From: Pseudoruegeria sp. SK021 | GTDB taxonomy: Bacteria > Pseudomonadota > Alphaproteobacteria > Rhodobacterales > Rhodobacteraceae | Length of the DNA stretch: 64,000 nucleotides | Direction: 5' to 3' | Assembly: GCF_002119405.1 (NCBI RefSeq) | Contig: NZ_MTBG01000009.1 | Coordinates: 1 to 64,000 of the forward strand | Shown: in pieces, positions 16,502 through 26,008 of the stretch | How the letters are laid out: each line of letters begins with the position of its first letter | Position numbering within the stretch: position 1 is the first letter of the stretch | Position numbers and translations under genes: made by a program | The notes under the pieces: model-generated | Databases searched by the model: none | Told to the model about the DNA's origin: nothing | Seen by the model: the letters and a program-made list of their open reading frames with translations, nothing else

Positions 16502-17788
16502 TTAGCGCAGTTTTTGCAGTAAGGAAACCGAAGGATATCCGTCAGGTACCATCCCAGCCGCCAATTGGAACTCTCGGATAGCGGCAATTGTATTTGGCCC
16601 GATCCGGCCGTCGACGCCCTGGGTGCTAAAGCCTTTGGCTGTCAGTCGCTCTTGAATCTCGACGCGCTCATCGCGCTTTAACGCACGGTCCGACCGGGGC
16701 CAGCTGCCCTGAAAGTTTGATCCGCCCTTGATCCGGTCGCTGAGATGCCCCACCGCGATCACATAGCTATCCGCGGCGTTGTACCGTTCGATGACATTGA
16801 AATTGCGGAAGATCATGAAGGCTGGTCCTTGCGCGCCTGCCGGAAAAAGGATCGCCGCATCCCCATAATTGCGCACCGTATTTCCGGCCATGTCCCGCAC
16901 GCCAAGTTGCGTCCACTCTGTGACCGTCTTGCGCGTATCATGGCCAGATTGGGCGAAGTCAAACCCGGACGGCACGCGCACCTCGACACCCCAAGGGTGG
17001 CCGCTCTGCCAGCCGGACTCGGCCAGATACGCCGCGGTCGAGGCAAGGGCATCGGTTGGGTCATCCGACCAGATATCCCGCTTACCGTCGCCGCCAAAGT
17101 CCACTGCGTAGCTGAGATAGGAGGTCGGGATAAACTGGGTATGCCCCATCGCCCCAGCCCAACTGCCGGTCATGCCTTGCGGAGTCACGTCCCCATTCTG
17201 AAGGATTTTCAGAGCGGCAATCAGTTGTTCCTCAAAGAAAGCACCCCGGCGCCCCTCATACGCCATCGTGGCCAAGGCGCCGATGATCGGAGTCGACCCG
17301 CGATTGCTGCCATAAGCGCTTTCCAGCCCCCAGATTGCGACGACCACTTCGGCATCAACCCCGTAGGTCGCCTGTAGCTGCGCCAACACTTGCCCATGCT
17401 TGCGCATCATCGCTTGGCCGTTTGCGATCCGGGTCTCCGACGCAGCCGAGTCCAGATACTCCCACAGCTGTTTGGTAAATTCCGACTGGTTCTGGTCCCG
17501 GGCGATGATCGCCGGGTCCAGCGTCACGCCGCGAAAGGCACTGTCGAGCGTGCGTTCTGAAATGCCTTGCTCGCGGGCGCGCTGTTTAAAGCCAACCACC
17601 CAAACCTGAAATCCCGCAGCAGTGGGCGTGTTGGACATGTTCGGCGTCATGCTGGGCCTCGTAAAGGGACGCGGCGATTCAGTGACGGCACGCGATTGCA
17701 CGTCGAGACTGGGATTGGCGACGGCCACAGTGCCGCCCGCCAAAACCAACGACAAAGAGAGGCTCAAATGGGATAGACCTGTTCGCAT
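16502..17788 (-). CDS. Lytic murein transglycosylase (SLT_2 type) with peptidoglycan-binding domain
   Basis: A 428-residue exported enzyme that cleaves peptidoglycan between MurNAc and GlcNAc, leaving 1,6-anhydro-MurNAc. The signal peptide is about residues 1-25 (RTGLSHLSLSLSLVLAGG, cut after VAVA). The MltB-like domain spans about 50-335, with the catalytic Glu in IWGLESAYGSNRG and the family motifs MAYEGRRGAFFEEQLIAAL and GAMGHTQFIPTSYLSYAVDF. A PG_binding_1 domain ends the protein (LTAKGFSTQGVDGRIGPNT). I chose the ATG at 17788 because AGGAG precedes it and the signal peptide starts there; the frame is open 21 codons further. Its product could feed the AmgK/MurU-type recycling pair at 60.8-62.5 kb. 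Confidence 0.93.
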   Translation of the reverse strand: MRTGLSHLSLSLSLVLAGGTVAVANPSLDVQSRAVTESPRPFTRPSMTPNMSNTPTAAGFQVWVVGFKQRAREQGISERTLDSAFRGVTLDPAIIARDQNQSEFTKQLWEYLDSAASETRIANGQAMMRKHGQVLAQLQATYGVDAEVVVAIWGLESAYGSNRGSTPIIGALATMAYEGRRGAFFEEQLIAALKILQNGDVTPQGMTGSWAGAMGHTQFIPTSYLSYAVDFGGDGKRDIWSDDPTDALASTAAYLAESGWQSGHPWGVEVRVPSGFDFAQSGHDTRKTVTEWTQLGVRDMAGNTVRNYGDAAILFPAGAQGPAFMIFRNFNVIERYNAADSYVIAVGHLSDRIKGGSNFQGSWPRSDRALKRDERVEIQERLTAKGFSTQGVDGRIGPNTIAAIREFQLAAGMVPDGYPSVSLLQKLR

Positions 17789-17894
17789 CGACTGCTCCTG
17801 CTCTGGAAGCCTTTGGCTAATTTTTTTGAAAATGTAGCGAAAATAAATCAACCCGCCTAGAGCATTCCGGCCCGCCGGGTCGCCCCGGCCAGGC

Positions 17895-20150
17895 TTAGCG
17901 GCGCGACCGGATCACCTTGCGCTTGGTCTTGGCCACCTTCGCCCGCGCCTTGCCTTCGCGCCGTCGGGTCGGCTTGCCCCGGGCCCGTCGCGGACCTGTC
18001 GGCAAGCTTTTCCCATCCAGTTCCAGCAACTCCAACGCGATCCCACCGGTCACTGGCAACGCTTCAAGCAAGCGAACGGTGACGTTCTGGCCCATCCGCA
18101 TCGTCACGCCGGTATCCGACCCCATCAGGGTCTGGGTCTCGGCATCAAAGTGGAAGAACTCAGCCCCGAGCGACCGGACCGGCACCAGACCATCCGCCCC
18201 GGTTCCGTCCAGTTTGACGAACAACCCGAACCGGGTGACGCCCGAGATCCGGCCAGTGATCTCATTGCCGACCCGTTCCGACAGAAAGGCCGCAAGGTAC
18301 CGGTCGGTGGTATCGCGCTCGGCCAGCATTGACCGGCGTTCGGTCTCTGAAATGTGTTTGGCCGTGGCTTCCAATCGCGTCTCTTCTTCGGGCGACAGGC
18401 CGTCATCGCCCCAGCCATGGGCAGTAATCAGCGCCCGATGGACCACCAGATCGGCATAGCGCCGGATCGGTGAGGTGAAATGCGCATACTGACGTAACGC
18501 CAGCCCGAAATGGCCGAAATTCTTAATCCCGTAGTAGGCCTGCGTCATCGACCGCAGCGTCGAGATGTTGATCAGTTCTGCGGCATCGGTCTCTGCCGCC
18601 GCTTCCAGCAGCCGGTTCAGGTGCCGGGTCTGCAACACCTGCCCCTTGGCCAAAATCAGCCCCGACGCCCCGGCAACTTCGCGCAACGCGTCCAGTTTTT
18701 CAGGGCTGGGCTCTTCATGGACGCGATACAAAAGCGGGCGCTTCTTCGCATCCAGCGTCTCGGCGGCACAGACGTTCGCCAACACCATGAATTCTTCGAT
18801 CAGCTTATGCGCATCATAGCGATCGCGGAAGGACACCGAAGTGACCTTGCCGGCGTCATTCAATTCGATCCGCCGCTCAGGCAGATCCAGTTCCAGCGGT
18901 TGGCGCTGTTCGCGGGCTTTGCGCAGGGCCGCATAGGCCGCGTAAAGCGGCCGGATCACGTCGCTGAGCATGGTTTCAGCCCGCGGGCTGGGATCCCCAT
19001 CCATGGCACGCTGCACTTCGCCATAGGTCAGCGACGCCGCCGACCGCATCATGCCGCGCACGAACCGATGGCCGATCTTTCGCCCATCCGCATCAATCTG
19101 AATTCGAACCGCCATACAGGCGCGCTCGACGCCTTCGTGCAAAGAACACAGATCGCCCGACAGGACATCCGGCAACATCGGCACGACGCGGTCGGGAAAA
19201 TAGCTGGAATTGCCGCGCTTGCGGGCCTCGTGATCCAACCGGCTTCCCGGTCGCACATAGTGGGCCACATCGGCAATCGCGATCCACAGGACATGGCCAC
19301 CCGGATTTTGGCCGCCCGTGTCCGCCTCGGCGAAGACCGCATCGTCATGATCACGCGCATCTTCTGGGTCGATCGTCACCAAAGGCAGGTCGCGCAAATC
19401 CTCGCGCTTGCCCATAGGGGCCGGGGTCTTGGCGTCGGCTTCAGCCAGAACAGCCTCAGGAAACTGATCAGGAATACCATGTTCATGGATCGCAATCAGC
19501 GATACAGCCCGCGGCGCACTGGGATCACCCAGACGCGACACGACCCGGGCTTGCGGCAATCCCATGCGGTGGCGCGGACCGGCAGGCTCGGCCTCAACCA
19601 ATTCGCCGTCTTTGGCCCCGAAGGTCGCACCGGGGGCCACTTGCCACTCGGTATTGGCCTTTTTGTCGATGGGCACCACGCGCCCGCCTTCTTCATGGGC
19701 CCGAAAGACCCCCAGCATCCGCGCCGGGCTTGTCCCAATCCGTCGGATCAGGCGTGCCTCATAGACATGATCTTCGGCACCAACATGCTGCAAACGCGCC
19801 AGAATCCGATCCCCTGCCCCCAAAGCAGGTTCAGCCGCCCGCGGAATGAACAGGATTTTGGGTTCTGCGCCTTCGCCCCCCCATTCCAGCGGACGGGCAA
19901 AGATATCCCCGGAATCCGACGGTTCCAGCACCTCTAGAACGCTTACCGGCGGCAGGCGTTCGGGGTCGCGATAGGTGCGGTGGCGTTTTTCCAGATGGCC
20001 ATCGGCCTCAAGCTCGCGCAGCAACTTCTTCAAGTCGATACGCGCAGCCCCCTTGATCCCGAAGGCCCGGGCGATATCGCGTTTTGCAGTCTGGGTGGGA
20101 TGGTCTGAAATCCAGGCGAGGATTTCATCCTTGGTTGGGATGCGTGTCAT
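17895..20150 (-). CDS. rnr: Ribonuclease R
   Basis: A 751-residue RNB-family 3'-5' exoribonuclease that degrades structured RNA and takes part in RNA quality control. An N-terminal helix-turn-helix region (residues 5-60, KRDIARAFGIKGAARIDLKK) is followed by cold-shock domains. The RNB catalytic domain carries VTIDPEDARDHDDAVFAE near 255, where the Asp cluster binds metal, then RGNSSYFPDRVVPMLP and HFTSPIRRYADLVVHR. An S1 domain follows (ITGRISGVTRFGLFVKL), and the tail is very basic (RRARGKPTRRREGKARAK). The length is usual for the family. It stands alone on the minus strand. Confidence 0.95.
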   Translation of the reverse strand: MTRIPTKDEILAWISDHPTQTAKRDIARAFGIKGAARIDLKKLLRELEADGHLEKRHRTYRDPERLPPVSVLEVLEPSDSGDIFARPLEWGGEGAEPKILFIPRAAEPALGAGDRILARLQHVGAEDHVYEARLIRRIGTSPARMLGVFRAHEEGGRVVPIDKKANTEWQVAPGATFGAKDGELVEAEPAGPRHRMGLPQARVVSRLGDPSAPRAVSLIAIHEHGIPDQFPEAVLAEADAKTPAPMGKREDLRDLPLVTIDPEDARDHDDAVFAEADTGGQNPGGHVLWIAIADVAHYVRPGSRLDHEARKRGNSSYFPDRVVPMLPDVLSGDLCSLHEGVERACMAVRIQIDADGRKIGHRFVRGMMRSAASLTYGEVQRAMDGDPSPRAETMLSDVIRPLYAAYAALRKAREQRQPLELDLPERRIELNDAGKVTSVSFRDRYDAHKLIEEFMVLANVCAAETLDAKKRPLLYRVHEEPSPEKLDALREVAGASGLILAKGQVLQTRHLNRLLEAAAETDAAELINISTLRSMTQAYYGIKNFGHFGLALRQYAHFTSPIRRYADLVVHRALITAHGWGDDGLSPEEETRLEATAKHISETERRSMLAERDTTDRYLAAFLSERVGNEITGRISGVTRFGLFVKLDGTGADGLVPVRSLGAEFFHFDAETQTLMGSDTGVTMRMGQNVTVRLLEALPVTGGIALELLELDGKSLPTGPRRARGKPTRRREGKARAKVAKTKRKVIRSRR

Positions 20151-20211
20151 GCTTGAGGCCTACCAGAAAGCCAAACAGCCGTCACCGGGAAAGCGGCGAC
20201 GGTCTGGGGAT

Positions 20212-20808
20212 TTACGTCCTTTTCGGCAACCGACGACGCGGCAGGTCGGCCACCGTATCGACATCGGATAAGACATCGATGCCCGCGATCCGGTGCCCGG
20301 GCAGCGTGGCACAGGTATCGTCAAGGGCGTGATCGGTCGACCATCGAACCCCTTTGAACAAACCGGGCGGGATCCCCCGACGCCGGGCCAGCCCGATCAG
20401 CCAATAGCCGCCATCCGGGGCAGGCCCGACCACGGCCTCTGCCCGGCCAAGCGCCGCAAAAGCCCGCGCCACATGCCCTTTGCCAACAGCCGGAATATCC
20501 GCACCAATGATCGCAACCGGCCCGCCCGGCATCTGGCGGAATATCCGCGCCATCCGGTCGCCCAGATCGCCGTGCCCTTGCGGCCAGCGTGGCAGATCCT
20601 CGGGCCAGACCCGACTAAGGCAGCCCTCACGATCCGGCGACACCGCAAGGACAAGGTCCCAGCGTGGATCACGCAACCGTCGCAGCAACCCCGCCGCCTG
20701 ATGCCGGAACCACCACGCGGAACGCACCATGCCGATATCCCGCCCCAGCCGTGTTTTCACCCGGCCCGGATGCGGCTCTTTCAGCATCACCACCAGACGG
20801 GGGCGCAT
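20212..20808 (-). CDS. DUF2064 / TIGR04282-family glycosyltransferase-like protein
   Basis: A 198-residue protein with a GT-A-like fold seen in the family often called rSAM/selenodomain-associated transferase 1. RLVVMLKEPHPGRVKTRLG at the N-terminus is the family signature. GPVAIIGADIPAVGKGHV and VVGPAPDGGYWLIGLARR follow, ending with DVLSDVDTVADL. The function is unknown; the fold resembles nucleotide-sugar transferases. I chose the ATG at 20808, four bases after the dapE stop codon. A TTG at 20820 would add four residues and overlap dapE. Translational coupling to dapE is likely. Confidence 0.82.
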   Translation of the reverse strand: MRPRLVVMLKEPHPGRVKTRLGRDIGMVRSAWWFRHQAAGLLRRLRDPRWDLVLAVSPDREGCLSRVWPEDLPRWPQGHGDLGDRMARIFRQMPGGPVAIIGADIPAVGKGHVARAFAALGRAEAVVGPAPDGGYWLIGLARRRGIPPGLFKGVRWSTDHALDDTCATLPGHRIAGIDVLSDVDTVADLPRRRLPKRT

Positions 20809-20812
20809 CCGC

Positions 20813-21958
20813 TCAGGCAAAGTAATCTCTTAAAATGCGGCCATAGATCGCCGTTAGTGCCAGGATTTGTGCCACCTCAACCTGTTCATCCACCTGATGC
20901 ATGCTGCGCCCCACCAGGCCAAATTCCACCACCGGGCAATGGCGTTGAACGAATCTGGCGTCAGACGTGCCCCCAGAGGTCGACAGCACCGGCACCAGAC
21001 CAGTTTCTGCCGTCACCGCCGTCGCCACCAGATCAGAAAGGGTCCCCGGCGGAGTGACAAAACTTTCTCCCGACACCGCAACCCGCACGTCGATTTCAAT
21101 CCCAGTCTCGTCGACAATCGCGGCGCGCTGTTGCTCTAGCCACTCCGTCAGGGTGCTACTGCTATGGGCATCATTAAAGCGAATATTGACCGTCGCGCGG
21201 CATTGGGCGGGGATCACGTTGGTGGCGGGGTTTCCGGTGTCAAACGTCGTCACCGCAAGGGTCGACGGATCGAACTGCGCCGTGCCGTCGTCAAGGCGGG
21301 CCTGTGCCAGTCGATCCACCAGTCGCGCCAAGGCGGGCACAGGATTCTTGGCCCGATGCGGATAGGCCGCGTGCCCCTGTACCCCGGTGGCGGTAAAAAA
21401 GATATTCATTGAGCCGCGCCGCCCAATCTTGATCATCTCGCCCAGCCGGTCTGGGCAGGTCGGCTCGCCCACCAGACAGACGGTCATCGCTTCGCCCGCC
21501 GCGTCCATCCAGTCCAGCAATGCCCGGGTGCCATCTATTGCATCGGCCTCTTCATCGCCGGTGATGGCCAGAATGACCGCGCCGTCTGGCGGGGTGCCCG
21601 TGACCAGTTGGACCGCTGCCGCAACAAAGGCCGCAACCCCGGATTTCATATCCACGGCACCGCGGCCCAGCATCATGCCGTCCCGGATTTCGGCCTGAAA
21701 CGGATCGCAGGTCCACGCCGCCGCATCGCCCACAGGCACCACATCGGTATGCCCATTGAAGCCAAAGCTTCGCGGATGCCCCTTGGACCCCCATCGCGCA
21801 AAGAGATTGGAAATTCCGCCCCGATCCACCCGCGTGCAGGCAAAGCCCGCATCCGTCAGGACATCGTGCAACAAGTCCAATGCGCCCCCGTCTTCTGGGG
21901 TCACCGACGGGCATCGGATCAGGCGGGCGGTCAGGTCTACGGGGTCAATATGGGTCAC
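20813..21958 (-). CDS. dapE: Succinyl-diaminopimelate desuccinylase
   Basis: A 381-residue M20-family metallohydrolase that releases succinate from N-succinyl-LL-diaminopimelate in lysine and peptidoglycan precursor synthesis. [13 protein letters not shown] near 67 holds the first metal-binding His and Asp. [15 protein letters not shown] near 97 gives the bridging Asp. [14 protein letters not shown] near 131 gives the general-base Glu and the metal ligand Glu. [11 protein letters not shown] and [12 protein letters not shown] near the end complete the site. It lies 129 bases downstream of a small conserved gene and close to dapD on the same strand, so the lysine branch is grouped here. Confidence 0.95.
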   Translation of the reverse strand: MTHIDPVDLTARLIRCPSVTPEDGGALDLLHDVLTDAGFACTRVDRGGISNLFARWGSKGHPRSFGFNGHTDVVPVGDAAAWTCDPFQAEIRDGMMLGRGAVDMKSGVAAFVAAAVQLVTGTPPDGAVILAITGDEEADAIDGTRALLDWMDAAGEAMTVCLVGEPTCPDRLGEMIKIGRRGSMNIFFTATGVQGHAAYPHRAKNPVPALARLVDRLAQARLDDGTAQFDPSTLAVTTFDTGNPATNVIPAQCRATVNIRFNDAHSSSTLTEWLEQQRAAIVDETGIEIDVRVAVSGESFVTPPGTLSDLVATAVTAETGLVPVLSTSGGTSDARFVQRHCPVVEFGLVGRSMHQVDEQVEVAQILALTAIYGRILRDYFA

Positions 21959-22087
21959 GGGCGGCTCTCCTTTGCCCCCGGCCTAGCGCAGCCTCTGGTG
22001 CCGCGCAACGGATCTTGGGCCAACCGGCAAAGCGCCCGGCCCAAGAGAACTCTCTGCTGCTCCGACCAAGCGCAGCGCGCTAAAAGA

Positions 22088-22432
22088 TCACGCCTTGTCG
22101 AAAAAGGGCGTCACCTGCGCGACAATGACCGAGTTTTCGTCAAGCGCCCGTGCCATTAATCCGCGCTCGTCCTCGTCGATGTCATGACCCTCTTCCAGAC
22201 GCTCATCCAAGGTGCCGTAGCCCGTGACATCCAAAGGGGCGAGATCGGCCTGCTTGAGGATTGCCACAGTTTCACGCACGGCCTCGGCTTCGTCGACACC
22301 AGCGCAATAGCACATCAATGCGGCCCCTGTCGCCCCTTTGGGCAGGCCGTCACCGGTCTTGCGACCGACTTCGACCAGCAAGGTGTAGACTGCACGCGGC
22401 CGCTTTGGTTTGACGTCGATGTCCTCGGTCAT
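22088..22432 (-). CDS. Conserved hypothetical protein between dapD and dapE
   Basis: A 114-residue soluble, acidic protein with no signal peptide or membrane segment. I do not recognise a named domain. Notable text is RAVYTLLVEVGRKTGDGLP, AALMCYCAGVDEAEAVRETV, LDVTGYGTLDER and DENSVIVAQVTPFFDKA. The overall pattern, an alpha/beta sandwich with an acidic middle, suggests a small ferredoxin-like fold, but this is a guess. The ATG at 22432 lies ten bases after the dapD stop codon; the frame is open a further 20 codons into dapD. Its place inside the dap block suggests cotranscription. Confidence 0.75.
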   Translation of the reverse strand: MTEDIDVKPKRPRAVYTLLVEVGRKTGDGLPKGATGAALMCYCAGVDEAEAVRETVAILKQADLAPLDVTGYGTLDERLEEGHDIDEDERGLMARALDENSVIVAQVTPFFDKA

Positions 22433-22442
22433 GCGCCCGACC

Positions 22443-23270
22443 TCAATCGCGTAGCAAATCGTTGATCGAGGTCTTCGACCGGGTCTTTGCATCCACCCGT
22501 TTCACGATCACCGCGCAATACAGGCTGACCCCGTTCGTCGACGGCAAGGTGCCAGACACCACAACCGATCCGGCAGGCACTTCGCCATAGGTGACTTCAC
22601 CCGTGGCGCGATCGACGATCTTGGTTGACTGGCCGATGTAGACACCCATCCCCAAAACCGATCCTTCGCGGATGATACAGCCCTCAACCACCTCTGACCG
22701 CGCCCCGATGAAGCAGTTGTCTTCAATGATCGTCGGGCCAGCCTGCATCGGCTCAAGAACGCCGCCAATGCCGACACCGCCGGACAGATGCACATTCTTG
22801 CCGATTTGGGCGCAGGAGCCCACCGTCGCCCACGTATCAACCATGGTGCCAGTATCAACATAGGCCCCCAGATTGACGAAGGACGGCATCAAAACCACGC
22901 CCGGCGCGATGTAAGCCGATTTGCGGACAATACAGTTGGGAACGGCGCGAAACCCGGCCTTTTTCCACTTTTTCTTGCCCCAGCCCGCGAACTTGCTGTC
23001 AACCTTATCCCACCAAGTGCCGCCCTGCGGGCCACCTTCTTGAAGGTCCATGTCTTTCAGACGAAACCCAAGCAAAACAGCTTTCTTGGCCCATTGGTTG
23101 ACGGTCCACTTGCCGTCTGCGCCAGGTTCAGCCACCCGCAAGCTGCCGCTATCCAAGGCGTCCAGCGTTTCTTCAATGGCATCGCGCACGGTCCCCTTGG
23201 TCTCGGGCGTGATCGCGTCCCTGTCTTCCCAAGCGGCTTCAATCGCGGTTTCCAATGCTGCGTTCGACAT
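22443..23270 (-). CDS. dapD: 2,3,4,5-tetrahydropyridine-2,6-dicarboxylate N-succinyltransferase
   Basis: A 275-residue left-handed beta-helix acyltransferase that succinylates tetrahydrodipicolinate, two steps before DapE in the succinylase route to diaminopimelate and lysine. The hexapeptide-repeat region is clear from about residue 110 ([54 protein letters not shown]). The N-terminal helical domain contains [12 protein letters not shown], and [17 protein letters not shown] contacts the substrate in homologues. The ATG at 23270 has GGGAGG upstream. It is followed by the small conserved gene and dapE. Confidence 0.96.
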   Translation of the reverse strand: MSNAALETAIEAAWEDRDAITPETKGTVRDAIEETLDALDSGSLRVAEPGADGKWTVNQWAKKAVLLGFRLKDMDLQEGGPQGGTWWDKVDSKFAGWGKKKWKKAGFRAVPNCIVRKSAYIAPGVVLMPSFVNLGAYVDTGTMVDTWATVGSCAQIGKNVHLSGGVGIGGVLEPMQAGPTIIEDNCFIGARSEVVEGCIIREGSVLGMGVYIGQSTKIVDRATGEVTYGEVPAGSVVVSGTLPSTNGVSLYCAVIVKRVDAKTRSKTSINDLLRD

Positions 23271-23459
23271 ATTTTGCCTCCCGTTAAAGGCTGATTTCTA
23301 TTGTGTCGCTATACGCGCAGTCTGGGATCGGCGCAATGCAAGCCCAAGTTAGGCAAGTCATGCCAGAGAACCTTCTGGCTTTACGCTGGCCACACTGCTG
23401 TAAAGGCACTAGGTCAGGGTTCGGCACTGCACCACAAGATGCAGCTAGAAAGGGCAATT

Positions 23460-24296
23460 ATGACAGATCATAAGGTTCATCCCCTTCCCGACGCGCATGA
23501 GGACATGGAACGTGCGCGCGCGATCCCGGACACGCCTCAAACCCGCTCGCCCACCCATCGTCTCGCCTTTACCGACACCGACTTTATGTGCCGCGAAGAC
23601 CTGCGCCCCGTCCGCCTGCAACTGGAACTGCTGAAAACCCAGATCGCCTTGGATGAACGCGGCATCGTGTCGACGGTTGTGATGTTCGGCGGCGCGCGCA
23701 TTCCCGCCCCAGAAAATGCAGACGCGGCCCGTACTGAAAACCTCGGCCGGTTGTCCCATTTTTATACCGAGGCGCGGACCTTCGCCCGCCTGATGACGGA
23801 AAAAAGTCTGAAAACTGGCAATCAAGAGCATGTCATCGTCACGGGCGGCGGCCCGGGGGTGATGGAAGCGGGCAATCTGGGCGCACTTGACGCCGGCGGC
23901 ATTTCCATCGGCTTGAACATTGTCTTGCCTCACGAACAGGCCCCGAACCTTTATGTTACCCCGGATCTAAGCTTCAACTTTCACTATTTCGCCGTGCGCA
24001 AGATGCATTTCCTGATGCGGGCCTCTGCGATCACCGTCTTTCCGGGCGGGTTCGGCACCCTTGATGAGCTGTTCGAAACACTGACCCTGATTCAGACCGG
24101 CCGCATGGCCCCTGTGCCAATTCTGCTGTTCGGCGAAGAGTTCTGGCGCAAGATCATCAATTGGCAGGCATTGGCCGAAGCTGGAACCATCTCAGACGCA
24201 GACCTTGGCCTGTTTCATTTCGTCGATACTGCGGCCGAAGCCGTGGCCATTATCGACGCAGCCGGCGTCCCGGATCCGACAGAGACCACCGTCTAA
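23460..24296 (+). CDS. LOG-family protein (nucleotide 5'-monophosphate phosphoribohydrolase-like)
   Basis: A 278-residue member of the LOG (lysine-decarboxylase-like) family, whose studied members cleave nucleoside 5'-monophosphates to base and ribose 5-phosphate. The hallmark nucleotide-binding text is present: VIVTGGGPGVMEAGNLGAL near 140-158 and ITVFPGGFGTLDELFETL near 191-208 (the PGGxGTxxE motif). MFGGARIP marks the start of the Rossmann core, with about 75 residues in front that are typical of the longer bacterial subgroup. The ATG at 23460 follows AAAGGG; the frame is open upstream but lacks a ribosome site. Divergent from dapD, and overlapping the stop of the kinase gene by four bases. 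Confidence 0.85.
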   Translation: MTDHKVHPLPDAHEDMERARAIPDTPQTRSPTHRLAFTDTDFMCREDLRPVRLQLELLKTQIALDERGIVSTVVMFGGARIPAPENADAARTENLGRLSHFYTEARTFARLMTEKSLKTGNQEHVIVTGGGPGVMEAGNLGALDAGGISIGLNIVLPHEQAPNLYVTPDLSFNFHYFAVRKMHFLMRASAITVFPGGFGTLDELFETLTLIQTGRMAPVPILLFGEEFWRKIINWQALAEAGTISDADLGLFHFVDTAAEAVAIIDAAGVPDPTETTV

Positions 24297-25159
24297 CCTT
24301 GACGCGCCAGCCGCAATGCACCATCCAGCGCCGTCCCATCCGGGGCGGCCAACCCCGCCTGCACCGCTTCGGGCAGATAATCCGCGTATTCCGCGCTCAG
24401 CCCGCCACAAAGGCACAGGCGCTGACCGGGGCGCCAGCCAAGTGCGGTAAGCCCGTCCATAATATAGCGCCCACCGCGCTGCATCAGTCCCCGTGCGACC
24501 GGATCACCGGATTGCGCGTATTCCACCACCATCGGCGCAAGGCCTGCAATATCGGACTGACGCGCCGTCGATGCAAACCGCACCAATCCAAGGGGCGCAC
24601 CGCCGTACAGGTCCATTATATTCCGTGTCAGCGCCGAGGCTGCGATTAAACCATCATGGGCAAGAAGGCTTTGCTCAAGTACAGACCTTCCAAGCCAATG
24701 GCCCGACGCCTGATCCCCGATAACCGGACCCCATCCACCTGAAAATAAAACTTTTTCTGAAATTTGCACTGCCAGAAACGATCCGGTACCAATGCCGGCA
24801 ACAGCCCCGTCCCGCGCACTTAGGGCCCCTACGACCGTACTGATCTGGTCGTCAGAAACACTCAGACGCGTCAGTCCAAGTCGCTCTGCAAGAATAGTAT
24901 CGACGCTGTGGTCGCCGCGACCAGCCAGCGCCAGATGCACCCGCGCGACTGCTGCGGACAGGAATGGCAAGCCAGCCTGCGATGTCACAACGTCCAAAAG
25001 TCCGGCAAGGGACGCAATGGCCGCCTGTAAATCGGTGGTAATATTAGCAGGCCCGCCGGTGGCGAAAACAGGGTCACAGCCTTCCCGCCACAGAACAGCG
25101 CGACAGCCACTGCCGCCGCCATCTACAGCGATCACCATATTTGGGTCATTCATCATCAT
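24293..25159 (-). CDS. BadF/BadG/BcrA-type kinase, probably N-acetylglucosamine or glucosamine kinase
   Basis: A 288-residue ASKHA-fold protein. VIAVDGGGSGCRAVLW at the start is the phosphate 1 loop, GAVAGIGTGSFLAVQI near 116 the phosphate 2 region, and GGWGPVIGDQASGHWLGR near 140 the conserved segment of GlcNAc/glucosamine kinases of this family. RLCLCGGLSAEYADYLPEA near 248 is the adenosine motif. The likely reaction is ATP-dependent phosphorylation of an amino sugar from cell-wall turnover or chitin, but the substrate is inferred from family resemblance. Three ATG codons in a row open the frame. It is convergent with the LOG gene. Confidence 0.75.
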   Translation of the reverse strand: MMMNDPNMVIAVDGGGSGCRAVLWREGCDPVFATGGPANITTDLQAAIASLAGLLDVVTSQAGLPFLSAAVARVHLALAGRGDHSVDTILAERLGLTRLSVSDDQISTVVGALSARDGAVAGIGTGSFLAVQISEKVLFSGGWGPVIGDQASGHWLGRSVLEQSLLAHDGLIAASALTRNIMDLYGGAPLGLVRFASTARQSDIAGLAPMVVEYAQSGDPVARGLMQRGGRYIMDGLTALGWRPGQRLCLCGGLSAEYADYLPEAVQAGLAAPDGTALDGALRLARQG

Positions 25160-25263
25160 GCCAGCACTCTACCTGAACAGATCAGAACTTGGGAGGATAT
25201 GAGCGCGGCCGCACAGGCAATCCGCCTGTTCTTTTGGGCTGGCGTATGTCGGCCACAGAAAAT

Positions 25264-25291
25264 GAAGGGTTCCGACCCCCCGGAACCCTTC
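25264..25291. terminator. Perfect 11-bp hairpin in a 260-base gap
   Basis: GAAGGGTTCCG and CGGAACCCTTC flank an ACCCCC loop. On the minus strand it is followed by ATTTTC, so it could terminate leftward transcription from the DUF2853 gene. The rest of the gap 25160-25420 shows nothing else. Confidence 0.55.
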
Positions 25292-25420
25292 TTCACCCCA
25301 CGCGCTTTCGCACCACACGTGTTTCGGAATTTTGGGTCCAAGTCATCCTGACCAGACACAGTATTCCTACCGCACGATCTGCAAAAACGCAAATTCCAAG
25401 CCTCTAAAATTAAACGAAAC

Positions 25421-25762
25421 TTATCCGTAAACCGCTTCTTTTCCGAAATGCTTGGTGAGCAGATAGTACATCACGGCCCGATACTTGCTGCGTTCGGATT
25501 TCCCATAGGTTTCAACGGCCGCATCGATGCCAGCCATCAGATCAGGGCCATCTGGCAACCCAAGCTTCTTGATCAGGAAATTGGCCTTGACCCGCTCCAA
25601 CTCGGCGGCATCTAATGCCGCGACGGTCGACGAATCCGCGTTATAAATAGCCGGTCCGCACCCGATTGTCACCTTCGTCAGAAGATCCATATCCGGCGTC
25701 ATTTTGCACTTTGTTTGCAGGTCTTCGGCATAAAGGGCAATCAGATCGTCGCGTTTGCTCAT
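25421..25762 (-). CDS. DUF2853 family protein
   Basis: A 113-residue small soluble protein matching the DUF2853 family, which is widespread in marine alphaproteobacteria and of unknown function. Recognised text: MSKRDDLIALYAEDL, MTPDMDLLTKVTIGCGPAIY, FLIKKLGLPDGPDL and SKYRAVMYYLLTKHFGKE. It is helical with a lysine-rich end and has no signal peptide. It is a single gene, with a hairpin about 130 bases downstream. Confidence 0.85.
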   Translation of the reverse strand: MSKRDDLIALYAEDLQTKCKMTPDMDLLTKVTIGCGPAIYNADSSTVAALDAAELERVKANFLIKKLGLPDGPDLMAGIDAAVETYGKSERSKYRAVMYYLLTKHFGKEAVYG

Positions 25763-26008
25763 GTGTCGTGTCCTCTCATAGGTTGCTTGAAACCGCGTGT
25801 GTTCAAACCATTTGAACCATGTATCCGCCGGTTGGCAAAGGCAAAGCTTCTAGGTTAGCGCCAATATTGCCAAGTTCCCCATCAACCACGGCCCGTTCTT
25901 GGACACGGGCGGTCAAACCCGCGCACGCCTGCGTGACAATCCAAAGCAATGGATTGCGCCGCTGCCATGCAGCAGCACAGACTTCAGTATCCCCAAGGAG
26001 GACAAGTC

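Noticed and set aside
18510-19937. 475-codon open frame antisense to rnr
   Set aside because: It lies wholly inside the RNase R gene, has no recognisable domain and is rich in Arg, His and Gln, as expected for the opposite strand of GC-rich coding DNA.
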